DNA of 64,000 nt from Hydnum rufescens UP504 (taxonomy: Eukaryota; Basidiomycota; Agaricomycetes; Cantharellales; Hydnaceae): contig MU128949.1 of the NCBI GenBank assembly GCA_014904985.1, forward strand, positions 157,323 to 221,322, read 5' to 3'. The notes below the pieces were generated by a model. It made no database searches. It was not told the DNA's origin and was given only the letters and a program-made list of their open reading frames with translations. Shown piece after piece: positions 1 to 9,015 of the stretch (positions are counted from its first letter, which is position 1; each line of letters begins with the position of its first letter). Position numbers and translations under genes: made by a program.

Positions 1-404
1 CTCTGCCAACTGGAAACCCACAACCCTGCCAAATGAAAACACGTGACCCTGCAGAGCAAAACATGGGGCCCATAGATAGATGTGTATAATATATATAATA
101 ATAAATTAATAATTATCCATGAGAATAAACAATAATAAATAAATAATCATAGTTGCTGATAAGCCCATTTGGCCTGTTGACCCACTTGGGGCATTCCCAG
201 GCTTGCTGGGACCTATCCTGATACCCCCAGCCAAATATATCCATGTGCTTCTGTTCACAGTGTTATTTGAGCTGTGGGGCAGACAGACCTAAGGTCACCC
301 TCTTGAGATTATTTGATATCAAAGGATTTTGATGCCCATTAGGCTTTTGATTTGATGCAGTTTGACCTACCTATTGAGGCCCCTCTAAGTGGCTGACCAA
401 GGTG
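1..404. mobile_element. hAT-like element 0, right-end fragment
   Basis: The stretch resembles the outer right arm of element 1: an exon-like CCAAATGAAAAC/ACCCTGCC segment, then an AT-rich ATA/TAA run (about 90-170), then a terminal block. The reverse complement of its end starts CACCTTGGTCAGCCACTTAG, closely matching the left terminus of element 2 (CACCTTGGTCAGTCATCTAA). The likely end is base 404 and the following 8 bases (CAAACCAT, 405-412) would be the target duplication, but its partner lies outside the window. The cassettes themselves are not in view. Confidence 0.6.
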
Positions 405-412
405 CAAACCAT

Positions 413-928
413 CGGTAGCAGTGGCAAGTGCCAATCCCTGACTCTAAAGCCATTGGGATGGTCCGGATGGTGGGGGCGATGCATTGGGATGTACTGATGG
501 TTTAGGAGAGAGGCACCTTAATCCTTACTGTGTATCATGCAGTTCAAGAGTTGTGTTGTTTCATCCAAGATTTTCTTTGTAGCTGGGTTCAAGGCTTTAG
601 GTTGGGTTTACTGATGTCAAAATAATGGCATTCATGGCCATTGGATGATGATGTAAACTTTGCAATGGATACATGAAGAGATGTGTATAAACTGAGCAAC
701 AATTTCTCATGCTTATTTGATGAATTGCAAAGCAAAGTCTGAGTCAAGACAGAATTCACTGATCCACTGCCTCTTGAACGTAGTCAATCATCCTCTAAAG
801 ATTCAGCTCTGATTGTCATTATAGCAACACTCTTGATGAGGGCCACAAATATGAACCCTTCCCATCTCCATCTCACTGTCCAATGTCCCCCAAACACATT
901 CTGGATACTCTTTAGGTGCATGGTCATT
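413..928. other. Unique spacer between elements 0 and 1
   Basis: No convincing ORF. The segment joins directly to 6277 onward if element 1 is removed, and minus-strand reading across the join gives short open stretches only. Nothing else recognised. Confidence 0.5.
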
Positions 929-936
929 CATCCTGA
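929..936. repeat. 8-bp target-site duplication of element 1 (left)
   Basis: CATCCTGA immediately precedes the element and is repeated exactly at 6269-6276 after its right end. Eight base pairs is the hAT superfamily length. Confidence 0.88.
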
Positions 937-1355
937 CAAACCAGTCAGCCATAATTGTATATCTAGTTAGGCCCTTTTGCCTTGCTTTTATTCAATCTAA
1001 GAGTGGGTTTTTAGGTGGGGGCCCCTGGGGCCCACTGGGTGATTTCATGGCATGAGACAAGGGGCCCCTCTCACCTTAGACTGGGACTTAGAGATTCTCA
1101 GACAATGGCAAGAAGTCACGGTCTTTCAGTCTGACTTAGAGATTCTCAGACTTGCAGGACAGCAGGCCATACAGGCTTATCAGGGATAGTATGTTCCATT
1201 TATAATTATTTATTTATTATCACTATATTATACTTATGCTACCCCAGGTCAGCAGGGTTTCATTCAGCAGTCCCATTATTCTTATTATTTATTTATTTAA
1301 ATACTGTATCTGTGGTACTCAGTAGAAATCCAAAGAAAAAACACTACTTAGTAGC

Positions 1356-3564
1356 ACCACACACCCACTCTAGCGGGTGTGTGGTACTGTCCATAGAAAT
1401 AAAAGAACACAAAAATTAAAATAAAAACTATCTAGTAGCACCACACACCCGCTTGGGCGGGTGTGTGGTACCGGGGGTGTGGCTTGGCACTTCACAGGTG
1501 GGCATGGGTTGTGGGTTGCCATTGGGGTGGGTCGTTGTTTTGGATCCTAGAATCATAGTGTATATTAGTAAAAAAATTCAAAGTAACACAAAAGGAGCAG
1601 CTTGTGCTGCTCCTTTGGTGCAGTTGTACTTATAGAGGGCAAATACTTACTTTAAAAATTATCACACCCGCCGAAGCAGGTGTGGGGTTCATCCGGGGCT
1701 TCTGTGGCCTCGCGTCGTGTTCTGTCGTTTGCGGGTTTCATTTGGGGGATGGGTTGCTGTTGTTGCGTATTTATTCGGCGGGGTCGTGAGTCTTGATTGA
1801 GGGTTTAGAAGAATACCTATGATAATAAGTAATAAGTTAGTAAAAAAAGAAAAACCATGCAAAAGGAGCAGCACATGCTGCTCCTTTTGCGCGGTCGTAC
1901 TTAAACAGTAAATACTTACGTTAAAAATTATTATCACACCCGCTGAAGTGGGTGTGGGCTTCATCTGGGGCTTCTGTGGCCTCGCGTGTTCTGTCATTTG
2001 CGGGTCTCATTTGGGGGGTGGGGGTAGATCAAAACCTAGGATAAGGAATACTATGTTAGTAAAAAAAAACAAAAAGAAAAGCTACACCAAAGGAGCAGCA
2101 TACGCTGCTCCTTTGGTGCGGTCATATTTATTTACCTTAAAATTACCACACCCGCCGAAGCGGGTGTGGTTCATCTTGGGGTTCCGTGGTCTCGCGTCGT
2201 GTGTTACCGTTCACAGGATTCGTCTGGTGGGTGTCCCTTGGCCAGTCATCGTTGGCGGGCTTCGTTCGGCATTGGTTTTGGTGGCTTGGCGGGTCACATT
2301 GTCATTTCCGGGGGGGAGGGGGTTCGTGTGGTGGGTGGTGAGGTGATAACCTAGAATAAATAAATTGTGGGTTAGTTAAAAAATTAAAATGAATGCAAAA
2401 AGAGCAGCTTTCGCTGCTCTTTTTGCGCTGTTGGGGGTGCATTACATACTGAGTATAGAACCACACACCCGCAGTAGCGGGTGTGTGGTTCGTCTCTTTG
2501 TGTGGTGTGTCGTCATTCGCAGATCCCCTTTGCGGGTGTTACAGTTCTGGGGGGACTTGTTTCATGGGGCTTCATTTGTGGCAATACCTAGAATAAGCGA
2601 TTATTAGTTAAAAAATTAAAAGTGACGCAAAAAGAGCAGCTTTCACTGCTCTTTTTGTGTCGTCGGGGGTACAACACCTTGTATAGAACCACACACCTGC
2701 TACTGCGGGCGTGTGGCTCTTCTCATCGTGTGGCACGTCACCATTCGCGTGTTGTTGTTCTGGGGGGGGCTTGCTTCGCGGGTTTTCATTTGTGATGATC
2801 CCTAGAATAAAAAAATAATGAGTTAAAAAATTAAAAGCAATGCAAAAAGAGCAGCTTTCGCTGCTCTTTTTGCGTCGTGTTGGGGGTACACTACACACCT
2901 TGTATAGAACCACACACCCGCTACTGCAGGTGTGTGGCTCTTCTCTTCGTGGCACGTCATCGTTCGTGGGGGTGTTGTTGTCCTGGGGGGGGCTTACTTC
3001 ACGGGTGTTCATTTGTGACAATACCTAGAATAAAAAATAATTAGTTAAAAAATTAAAAGCAACGCAAAAAGAGCAGCTTTCGCTGCTCTTCTTGTGTCGT
3101 TAGGGGTACATACCAAGTATAGAACCACACACCCGCTACTGCGGGTATGTGGTTCATCTCTTCGTGTGGCGCACCATTTGCGGATCCCCTTTGTGGGTGT
3201 GTTGGGGTTGCTTCGCGGGTCTTCATTTGTGGCAATACCTAGAATAAAATATTATTAGTTAAAAAATGTAAAGCGACACAAAAAGAGCAGCTTTCACTAC
3301 TCTTTTTGTGTGGCTGTATCTATTGGGGGGGGGGGACTCACCTTAAATAGTACCACACCCGCCACAGCGGGTGTGGTTCCTGGGGCCACTCATTGGGCAG
3401 CCTGTCATTTGTTTTGGTTTTGATCTGGAATAATAAAGGCTACGTTAGTATAAAGATTCACGGCGGCACAAAAAGAGTAGCTTGCGCTACTCTTTTTGCA
3501 CTACTGTAGGTACTGAGACAAAACTTACCTTATGACCACACACCCACATCAGCGGGTATGTGGT
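1356..3564 (-). repeat. Left-arm exon/intron cassette array, element 1 (nine hairpin introns)
   Basis: Read on the minus strand, introns lie at about 3528-3425, 3341-3239, 3113-3025, 2898-2802, 2677-2588, 2449-2351, 2135-2036, 1919-1817 and 1650-1547. Each has a good 5' site (GTAAGT, GTGAGT, GTATGT, GTGTGT, GTGTTG, GTAAAT), a TACTAA(C/T) or AACTAAT branch point and a 3' site of TCTAG, CCTAG, ATAG or CCAG. Each contains one hairpin: arms GCAAAAAGAGCAGC in the six inner introns, GCAAAAGGAGCAGC-type in the three outer ones. Each exon ends, about 8-15 nt before the 5' site, in another palindrome (arms ACCACACACCCGC or ACCACACCCGC). Exon palindromes start near 1356, 1440, 1663, 1935, 2145, 2460, 2690, 2909, 3124, 3352 and 3535. 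Exons are rich in CCAAACGA/CAAATGAA words. Splicing is inferred, not shown. Confidence 0.78.
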
Positions 3565-3594
3565 CGTGTGGCCGTGGTCGTGCGCTGGGGCTGC

Positions 3595-3626
<32 letters not shown>

Positions 3627-3785
3627 TTGCTGTGTTGCTGTTGCTGTTGTGTCATGGTCGTGCGGTCGCCTTTCTGTTGCAGGGTGTGGCTGCGTAGTTG
3701 CAAAATTCAACACCGGCAATTGCCGATACTCAAGAAGCGCCCAAGCGCTGGTGCTACAAGCATGGCACACATCCATAGCAAGCAT
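3549..3785 (-). CDS. First exon of left-arm transcript, element 1 (hypothetical, polyQ)
   Basis: On the minus strand an ATG at 3785 opens a 78-codon frame starting MLAMDVCHACSTSAWALLEY, with a Cys-rich start, then a TTQPHPATERRPHDHDTT stretch and a glutamine run encoded by the CTG/CAG tract. It stops (TGA) inside the exon palindrome about 20 nt before the GTAAGT splice donor at 3528. The matching frame in element 2 has no stop and runs open to the donor, and the right-arm copy (4274-4453) encodes a near-identical start. Three copies keeping the same frame suggest it was once translated. I recognise no domain; function unknown. The TGA here may be decay. Confidence 0.45.
3585..3652. repeat. 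CTG/TTG trinucleotide tract
   Basis: An interrupted (CTG)n/(TTG)n run on the plus strand, i.e. CAG/CAA on the coding minus strand. A shorter homologous tract is at about 24671-24715 in element 2, where the frame reads partly as alanine/threonine instead. The right arm of element 1 lacks it. Confidence 0.8.
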
Positions 3786-3948
3786 GTAGATATGGAATAA
3801 ATAGTATATAATAAATATTTGTCCAATAAAATGCAAAGAAAAAGAAGATAATGGGTCAGAGCTCAATAAGGCATGATATGGTTAATTGCAAAGTGGATTG
3901 GGCCAGTTCTATGCATCAGGATTAGCCCAAATTTAAATATAGTGATGG

Positions 3949-3956
3949 TATATATA
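3949..3956 (-). promoter_or_regulatory. TATA-like motif, left arm
   Basis: TATATATA mirror-placed to 4103-4110 about the palindrome axis, about 165 bp upstream of the minus-strand ATG at 3785. Position and duplication are suggestive only. Confidence 0.3.
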
Positions 3957-4102
3957 CACCCTACACGGGTGATTAATTATCTCGGACGATTCTCGCATTT
4001 TCCAAGTTTTCACGCCTTCAATTCCCTATTTAGGGAATTGAAGGCGTGAAAACTTGGAAAATGCGAGAATCGTCCGAGATAATTAATCACCCATGTAGGG
4101 TG

Positions 4103-4110
4103 TATATATA
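4103..4110 (+). promoter_or_regulatory. TATA-like motif, right arm
   Basis: TATATATA about 165 bp upstream of the plus-strand ATG at 4274; mirror copy at 3949-3956. A second AT-rich block (TTATTATATACTATTTATT) lies 20-35 bp upstream of the ATG and is an equally good core-promoter candidate. Confidence 0.3.
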
Positions 4111-4273
4111 CCATCACTATATTTAAATTTGGGCTAATCCTGATGCATAGAACTGGCCCAATCCACTTTGCAATTAACCATATCATGCCTTATTGAGCTC
4201 TGACCCATTATCTTCTTTTTCTTTGCATTTTATTGGACAAATATTTATTATATACTATTTATTCCATATCTAC

Positions 4274-4453
4274 ATGCTTGCTATGGATGTGTGCTGTGCT
4301 TGTAGTGCCTGTGCTTGGGCGCTTCTTGAGTATCAGCAATTGCTGGCATTGAATTTCTCATCTTCCTTTTCCTCTCTGCAACCACAACAGGCTATCACCC
4401 GGAAAGGCAAGCGTGCGACCACACACCTGCCACTGCGGGTGTGTGGTCATAAG
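4274..4453 (+). CDS. First exon of right-arm transcript, element 1 (hypothetical)
   Basis: The ATG at 4274 opens MLAMDVCCACSACAWALLEY and stays open for 60 codons to the GTGTGT donor at 4454, ending HLPLRVCGHK. It corresponds to the left-arm exon at 3549-3785 but lacks the CAG tract. The exon palindrome itself encodes the final TTHLPLRVCG. Joining phase 0 to the next exon at 4558 keeps the frame open for about 60 more codons, into the 26-bp minisatellite. No domain recognised; a signal peptide is not obvious. Confidence 0.45.
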
Positions 4454-6022
4454 GTGTGTTTTTTTGCTTGTAGATACAACGGCGCAAAAAGAGCAGCATA
4501 AGCTGCTCTTTTTGTGCTTCTTTGAATCTTTTACTAACATATCATGTATTCTTCTAGATTGAGGCCTGGGGTCCAAGGCACGACAAAAACCCGCGAAACA
4601 AGGGCCCAAACAGCAACGCCCCAAACGAAGACGCACCAAATGATGCGACATATAGCACCGCGCCAACAACACGACGTACGGCACCATGCCAACGACGTGA
4701 CGTATGGCACCACGCCAACGACGTGACGTACAGCACCACGCCAACAATGTGACATACGGCACCACGCCAACAACGTGACATACAGCACCACGCCAATGAC
4801 GTGACACACGGCACCGCGCCAACGACACGACGTACGGCACCACGCCAATGACGCGACATACAGCACTGTGCCAACGACACGACATACAGCACCCCGCCCA
4901 CAACACGACGCGCGAGAACCCCCGTAACCCCACCCATCGACACCCAAACAACGGGCCCATGGGCTGGAGTACAGCCCCAGTACCCCACACCCACTGCAGC
5001 GGGTGTGGGGTACTACAAAGTAAGACTTCTTTTTTCTTTTTTATTCTTGTGGCGCAAAAAGAGCAGCGTAAGCTGCTCTTTTTGCGCTGCTTTGGAATAT
5101 TTTACTAATATCTTTATTTATTTCAGATTGAGGCCTCATCCAACAATGAGAGCCCAAACAGCAATGCAATGCACGGAAATGCAACACGGCAACGCGATAT
5201 ATGGCAACGCAACACACAGCAACGCGCCACCCCATCGCGCCAAACCCCAACGTGCCAATGACGCAACATACGGCACCGCACCAAACGAGGGCGCAACTGC
5301 GTCAAATAACGCCCCAGGAATCACACACCCGCCATGGCAGGTGTGTGGTTCTATACTAGGTGAGTTCCTGCCCCCCCCAGTACCTACAGCCACACAAAAA
5401 GAGCAGCAAAAGCTGCTCTTTTTGTGTGATGTTTAATTTTTAACTAATTTAAATGTCGTCTTGTCTAGGTCTTGAGTCCTCCTGCAAACGAATACCAACG
5501 CAAAACCCCTTGCCACCCCACTTATCGATGCCCAAATGACGGGGCACAGAGAAGACCTGTATGAACGGTCGTACGGATGACCTGGAGTCCACGGCCCAAG
5601 TACCCCACACCCCCGCAGTGGGTGTGGGGTACTACAAGGTATGTTTGATTTTTTATTTTTATTCCTTATTCTTGTGGCACAAAAAGAGCAGCATGAGCTG
5701 CTCTTTTTGTGCTGCATTCATGTTTAACTAACTCATTAACTACTTCTCTAGATATTGGACCAGAACCCGCACGGACCCCCAGCCACAGACCTGCCAAACG
5801 ACATGCCCCAAACGAAAACTGGGAACGAAACCGCGCACAACCGCACAAACAAAAACTGGGAACGAAGCCATGAAGGCCTGCATGAACAAAAACTGTGAGC
5901 AACACCCCCTTGAGGGATCACCCAAATGGACCCCACGCCTGGACTGGGGTGAATTCCAGGTAAGTGCTTTTTCTTTAGCTACACTTGCACAAGAAGAGCA
6001 GCCTCTGGCTGCTCTTCTTGGG
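4454..6022 (+). repeat. Right-arm exon/intron cassette array, element 1 (five hairpin introns)
   Basis: Plus-strand introns: 4454-4557 (GTGTGT, TACTAAC, TTCTAG), 5020-5126 (GTAAGA, TACTAAT, TTTCAG), 5360-5468 (GTGAGT, AACTAAT, GTCTAG), 5639-5751 (GTATGT, AACTAAC, CTCTAG), and a fifth donor at 5960 (GTAAGT) whose acceptor I cannot place. Each contains the hairpin with arms GCAAAAAGAGCAGC (or a close variant; the fifth has AAGAAGAGCAGC at 5991-6021). Exon palindromes with arms close to CCCCACACCCGC precede the donors at about 4418, 4982, 5321 and 5603. Exons run 4558-5019, 5127-5359, 5469-5638 and 5752-5959. Introns of 104-113 nt fit fungal norms. Confidence 0.78.
4636..4915 (+). repeat. 26-bp minisatellite inside a cassette exon
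   Basis: About ten copies of a 26-nt unit of the form CCAACGACRYGACGTAYGGC plus ACCACG. Because 26 is not a multiple of three, the reading frame rotates through all three phases. Units with GTGACG create TGA stops in one phase; units with ACGACG do not, so CpG decay could have closed an originally open exon. Confidence 0.88.
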
Positions 6023-6059
6023 CACAGGGTGAGCCCCACTGGGCAAGCCTATGGATGTA

Positions 6060-6112
6060 TATACTAATATAATAATAATAACAATAAATTAATAATAATA
6101 ATAAATTAATAA
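6060..6112. repeat. AT-rich (ATA/TAA)n tract near right end of element 1
   Basis: Low-complexity TAATAATAA-type run, matched in position by 90-170 in element 0 and 30905-31000 in element 2, so it is a family feature. Confidence 0.8.
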
Positions 6113-6268
6113 TGCATAATCTGGCAGGGGCCCCTGGGCTGCTTGGGGGGCCCCTTGATTGTATTGCAGGGGCCCCTGGGGGCCCCCACATGTAAAGACC
6201 TAGTTAGATATGATAAATGCAATGCTCATGATATCTAATATGATGTGGAAAAGTGACTGACCAGCCTG

Positions 6269-6276
6269 CATCCTGA
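6269..6276. repeat. 8-bp target-site duplication of element 1 (right)
   Basis: CATCCTGA, identical to 929-936. Confidence 0.88.
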
Positions 6277-7400
6277 AACTCAGGAAGTTTTAGACAACGG
6301 AATGGCCATATTCTTTCACGGTTTGTCTTCCTTTCATCTCTCATGCAAATGGCTACTGCATTGTCTCCTTGGAGATCATGCTCCAATGTCGAATCCAGCA
6401 ACTTCACAAAGTTCAAAGCTGGAGAACCTCCCTATCCAATCCCAAATCCAAAGACCACATCCATGCAATGATAATGGTAGCACTCTCATTTCAAAGACAA
6501 GAGTTGGGATCACAGGTAGGTGGACCACATACCTCTAGCCTGGATGGACCATGTACATCCCTGCCACTCTGGATGTTTGAAATACTCAGTCTTCATGCCT
6601 GGAACACCATGCTTGTCTATAAAATTTTTGAGGTATTCTGCATCCTGTAACAGAGTTGGCTTGGATAGGATGCAAATCTGTGGTATGACAGGCAAGCCTC
6701 ATGACATCCATCAACAGGCTGTGTTTATTTCTGTCATCCTCCCTGTCCTGTTGCATGTCCTGCTGAGCCTGGTGAATTTACTCACTGGGCATTCAAGAGC
6801 AGTCAGATCAATTTGACAGAGGCAGTGCCAGTTCCTCTAATCAAAGTGTGGCACAGACCACGGTCCAAAACTCTACTGAAGTACAACAGAACCCCTTGGC
6901 ATCTAGTCAAAGTTCAGTTGTCTCATCCATGTCTGTGTCCTCTGTTCATACTGCTGGCATGGCACAGGCACAAACCAGACCCTCTAATCCAACACCCTCG
7001 CCTTTTGTCCCACGCAATCCTCTGTCACAAACCCAAGTCGAGAATACAAGTCCACAACCTGGAAATTCTTCGCTCACCCCACCCAATGGCAGACCAAAAT
7101 CTCTCGAACCCTTCCCATCTCATCATCCAGTCCCTCTGACCAGGATATGATGTGGACTTCCATGCGAATATGACCATATTCTTTCACAGTTCATCTTCCT
7201 TTCATCTCTTGTGCAAACAGCTACTGGATGTGCATTTACCAGCAGTATACATTTACTCGGGCCATGCTGTTGCCTCTGTCATCCTCCCCACTCTGTTGCA
7301 TGTATTCACTCTTTGTCCTGCCAAGCCTGGTGAATTTACTCATCTTGCTGTCATTGTCAGTACATTGATTTCACTTCATCTATAAGGGGGAGACCAAGAA
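6277..7400. repeat. Degenerate duplicated low-copy region
   Basis: Blocks recur as direct repeats: 6302-6365 resembles 7170-7225 (ATATTCTTTCAC, CTTCCTTTCATCTCT), and 6720-6790 resembles 7270-7345 (TCATCCTCCC, GTTGCATGT, CTGGTGAATTTACTCA). Only short frames are open. It looks like decayed pieces of a dispersed gene or transposon family. Confidence 0.55.
6815..7147 (+). pseudogene. Fragment of a dispersed Ser/Thr/Pro-rich gene family
   Basis: The plus-strand frame reads ...QTTVQNSTEVQQNPLASSQS... and continues Pro/Ser-rich (SSVHTAGMAQAQTRPSNPTP). The same peptide series, slightly diverged, is encoded on the minus strand at 50793-51177, so this is a dispersed repeat of coding origin. It is low complexity, probably disordered, with no recognisable domain. 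Flanking coding sequence is missing, and nearby segments are duplicated noise. Function unknown. Confidence 0.45.
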
Positions 7401-7844
7401 GTGATTTGAAGTTCTCCATAATGATGTCATCAGATGCCTTGCTTCTGTAGAGGCCCTTATTGTGTTTGGTCTGCTCACAGGCATCTGAGGGCCGACTCAA
7501 GAGTTCAATGTCTTTTGACTTGGGCTAGGATCTTGCTTTTTTGGCAGACAGAAGAATCAGTTGTGAGCCCTCTCCTCACCTCCCAGGAGACACTTAATCC
7601 CTGCATCACACATGAATCTTTGTTCAATCCCATGTGCAGGTTTGTCATCTGAAACAAAGTAGAGACAGCCAAGGATGTTTTCTGATTTGCAATGATTTCA
7701 TGTAGGTAGTGTACATAGTTCTTCTTGTCATCTTCCAATGCTAAGTTCTGTGTTTTCTTCTTCATACTTGTTTTAATCATCTGATTTTTTCCAACTGTCT
7801 TCAGCAGCAAGGTGTGTCCCATGGAAGTTCACTGTACACCATTC

Positions 7845-8225
7845 ACCTTTACAGATGGTGGCTGGTGAGTCAAATTTGGGAGGGACATTGCCCTTGTGCT
7901 GTGTTTCCTTTGCCCAAGCTCAAAATTTTTTCCATTGCTTCTGTCTTTTTTTCTTCTGTTCATAATCATATAGCACTTCTGCTTGAATTTCATCCAAGTC
8001 CTTGTTGTCCTCATCTTCGGAAGTCCACTATAGATGGGTTATCTTTACAGATCATGAGTGAGAAATTTTTTGGATTGACATTATGCTTATGCTGTCTCTC
8101 TTTTGCCCAAGCCTGGAGCTTTCTTATAAACTCTTGTTTCTTCTTCTTTTGTTCATAGTCATGTAGCACATGAGCCCAGATTTGTTCTAAGCTCCTATTG
8201 TTTTTGGTTGGGAGTTTGGGGGCTT
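7845..8225 (-). repeat. Two tandem units (about 185 bp) encoding a charged helical segment
   Basis: On the minus strand two adjacent units encode similar peptides of the kind HVLHDYEQKKKKQEFIRKLQ ... AWAKERQHKHNV, with the second copy at 7829-8014. The duplicates have drifted, and the outer one is out of frame in places. The Lys/Glu-rich composition suggests a coiled helix. No family recognised. Confidence 0.5.
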
Positions 8226-8401
8226 TAAAAATGATCAAGGATGAACTTGAGGAGACAATTGTAATAATACTTGATTAGGAATTCTTACATGTAGTTTCTT
8301 TAGGACAAAATTGAATAGGTAAGATGTGGTGCATCATGGTATTCCAGTGTAGAAGAAAAGATGTGCTAGGTTAGAATATTACATAATCACAGGGATCTTG
8401 G

Positions 8402-8710
8402 TCATCTAGGTTCCACTATCCCCACCACCTTTGCCAAATTTCTTTGTTGCTCTCTTATAGATGTCACCAAGAAGGGCCATAAGTTGTCCCATAACCTTGG
8501 TGAAGGAGCTCTTGGCAGTGGAAAGCTCATGGAAGACAGTGTTGAAGATGACATTGTTTCATCTGAAATGGCCATCATTGGATGAGGTTCCGAAATTAGA
8601 GAGTCATCAGTCAATCTGTCAACAGAACAAGAAATGGAGATACCATTGATTTCGGATGTTACTATGCATCTGTTCATAGATCCTTGTTTCCAACCATGAC
8701 CTGATTTCAT
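8402..8710 (-). pseudogene. Hypothetical minus-strand fragment (dispersed family)
   Basis: An open frame of about 100 codons ending GIVEPR. The LWPFL-containing part is related to minus-strand sequence near 48080-48130 (AGAAGGGCCATAAG on plus in both), so it belongs to a dispersed family. A 50-bp piece (8605-8655, CAGTCAATCTGTCAACAGAA) recurs at 10933-10985. No domain recognised. Confidence 0.4.
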
Positions 8711-9015
8711 TCAGGCATCATGACTCTCGACAAGGAAGAAGGTGTCAAGGAATGGGGCTTTGGGGGCAATGAAATATGCTGTGGTCATTATTTTGTCATT
8801 TGTAATTTTGATTGTTGATGGAAACTGTGGCATTTTCATCATTGGATCACTGAGCTGAGGCAATAGTTTCTTGTCATGTCATATCTTCTCATATGGGATG
8901 GGCGATAACTGCATTGAACTTGGGGTCTGCTTGAGCAAGTTGGAAAGTGACTGTCAGGAGGATGAGCTGCAGATCACACAAAGGTTTGTCAGCTCGAGAA
9001 AAGAAGAAAGTTGGG

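Larger units (their letters stand above)
3703..4356. repeat. Central palindrome of element 1 (about 326-bp arms)
   Basis: The axis lies between 4029 and 4030 (CAATTCCCTA / TAGGGAATTG around TT). The arms are almost identical for the first 250 bp (one visible difference, CCCGTGTAG versus CCCATGTAG) and then diverge progressively across the first exons, for example CGGCAATTGCCG versus CAGCAATTGCTG. The gradual divergence argues against a fold-back assembly artefact. Both arms carry a TATATATA motif and the start of a first exon pointing away from the axis, so it could act as a bidirectional promoter; that is inference. Confidence 0.9.
937..6268. mobile_element. hAT-like palindromic cassette element 1 (complete)
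   Basis: A 5332-bp element bounded by exact 8-bp duplications CATCCTGA. The ends are imperfect inverted repeats: left CAAACCAGTCAGCCATA, right (reverse complement) CAGGCTGGTCAGTCACTT. TATCTAGTTAGG-type and GTGGGGGCCCC-type sub-terminal blocks occur on both sides. No transposase ORF is present, so it would be non-autonomous. The interior is one large inverted repeat centred on 4029/4030: the left arm (937-4029) carries minus-strand exon/intron cassettes and the right arm (4030-6268) carries plus-strand cassettes, so both arrays read outward. The hAT assignment rests on duplication length and CA...TG ends, and is inference. What the interior does is unknown. Confidence 0.82.

Noticed and set aside
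2395..2426. Rho-independent terminator (GC stem followed by T run)
   Set aside because: The stem has A-rich and T-rich arms symmetric about the loop, occurs inside intron-like units, and the organism is eukaryotic.
1356..6022. CRISPR-like array (about 30-bp palindromic repeats with spacers)
   Set aside because: Context is fungal, repeats are imperfect and of two alternating kinds, spacing is 85-450 bp, and the units carry splice signals; no cas genes.
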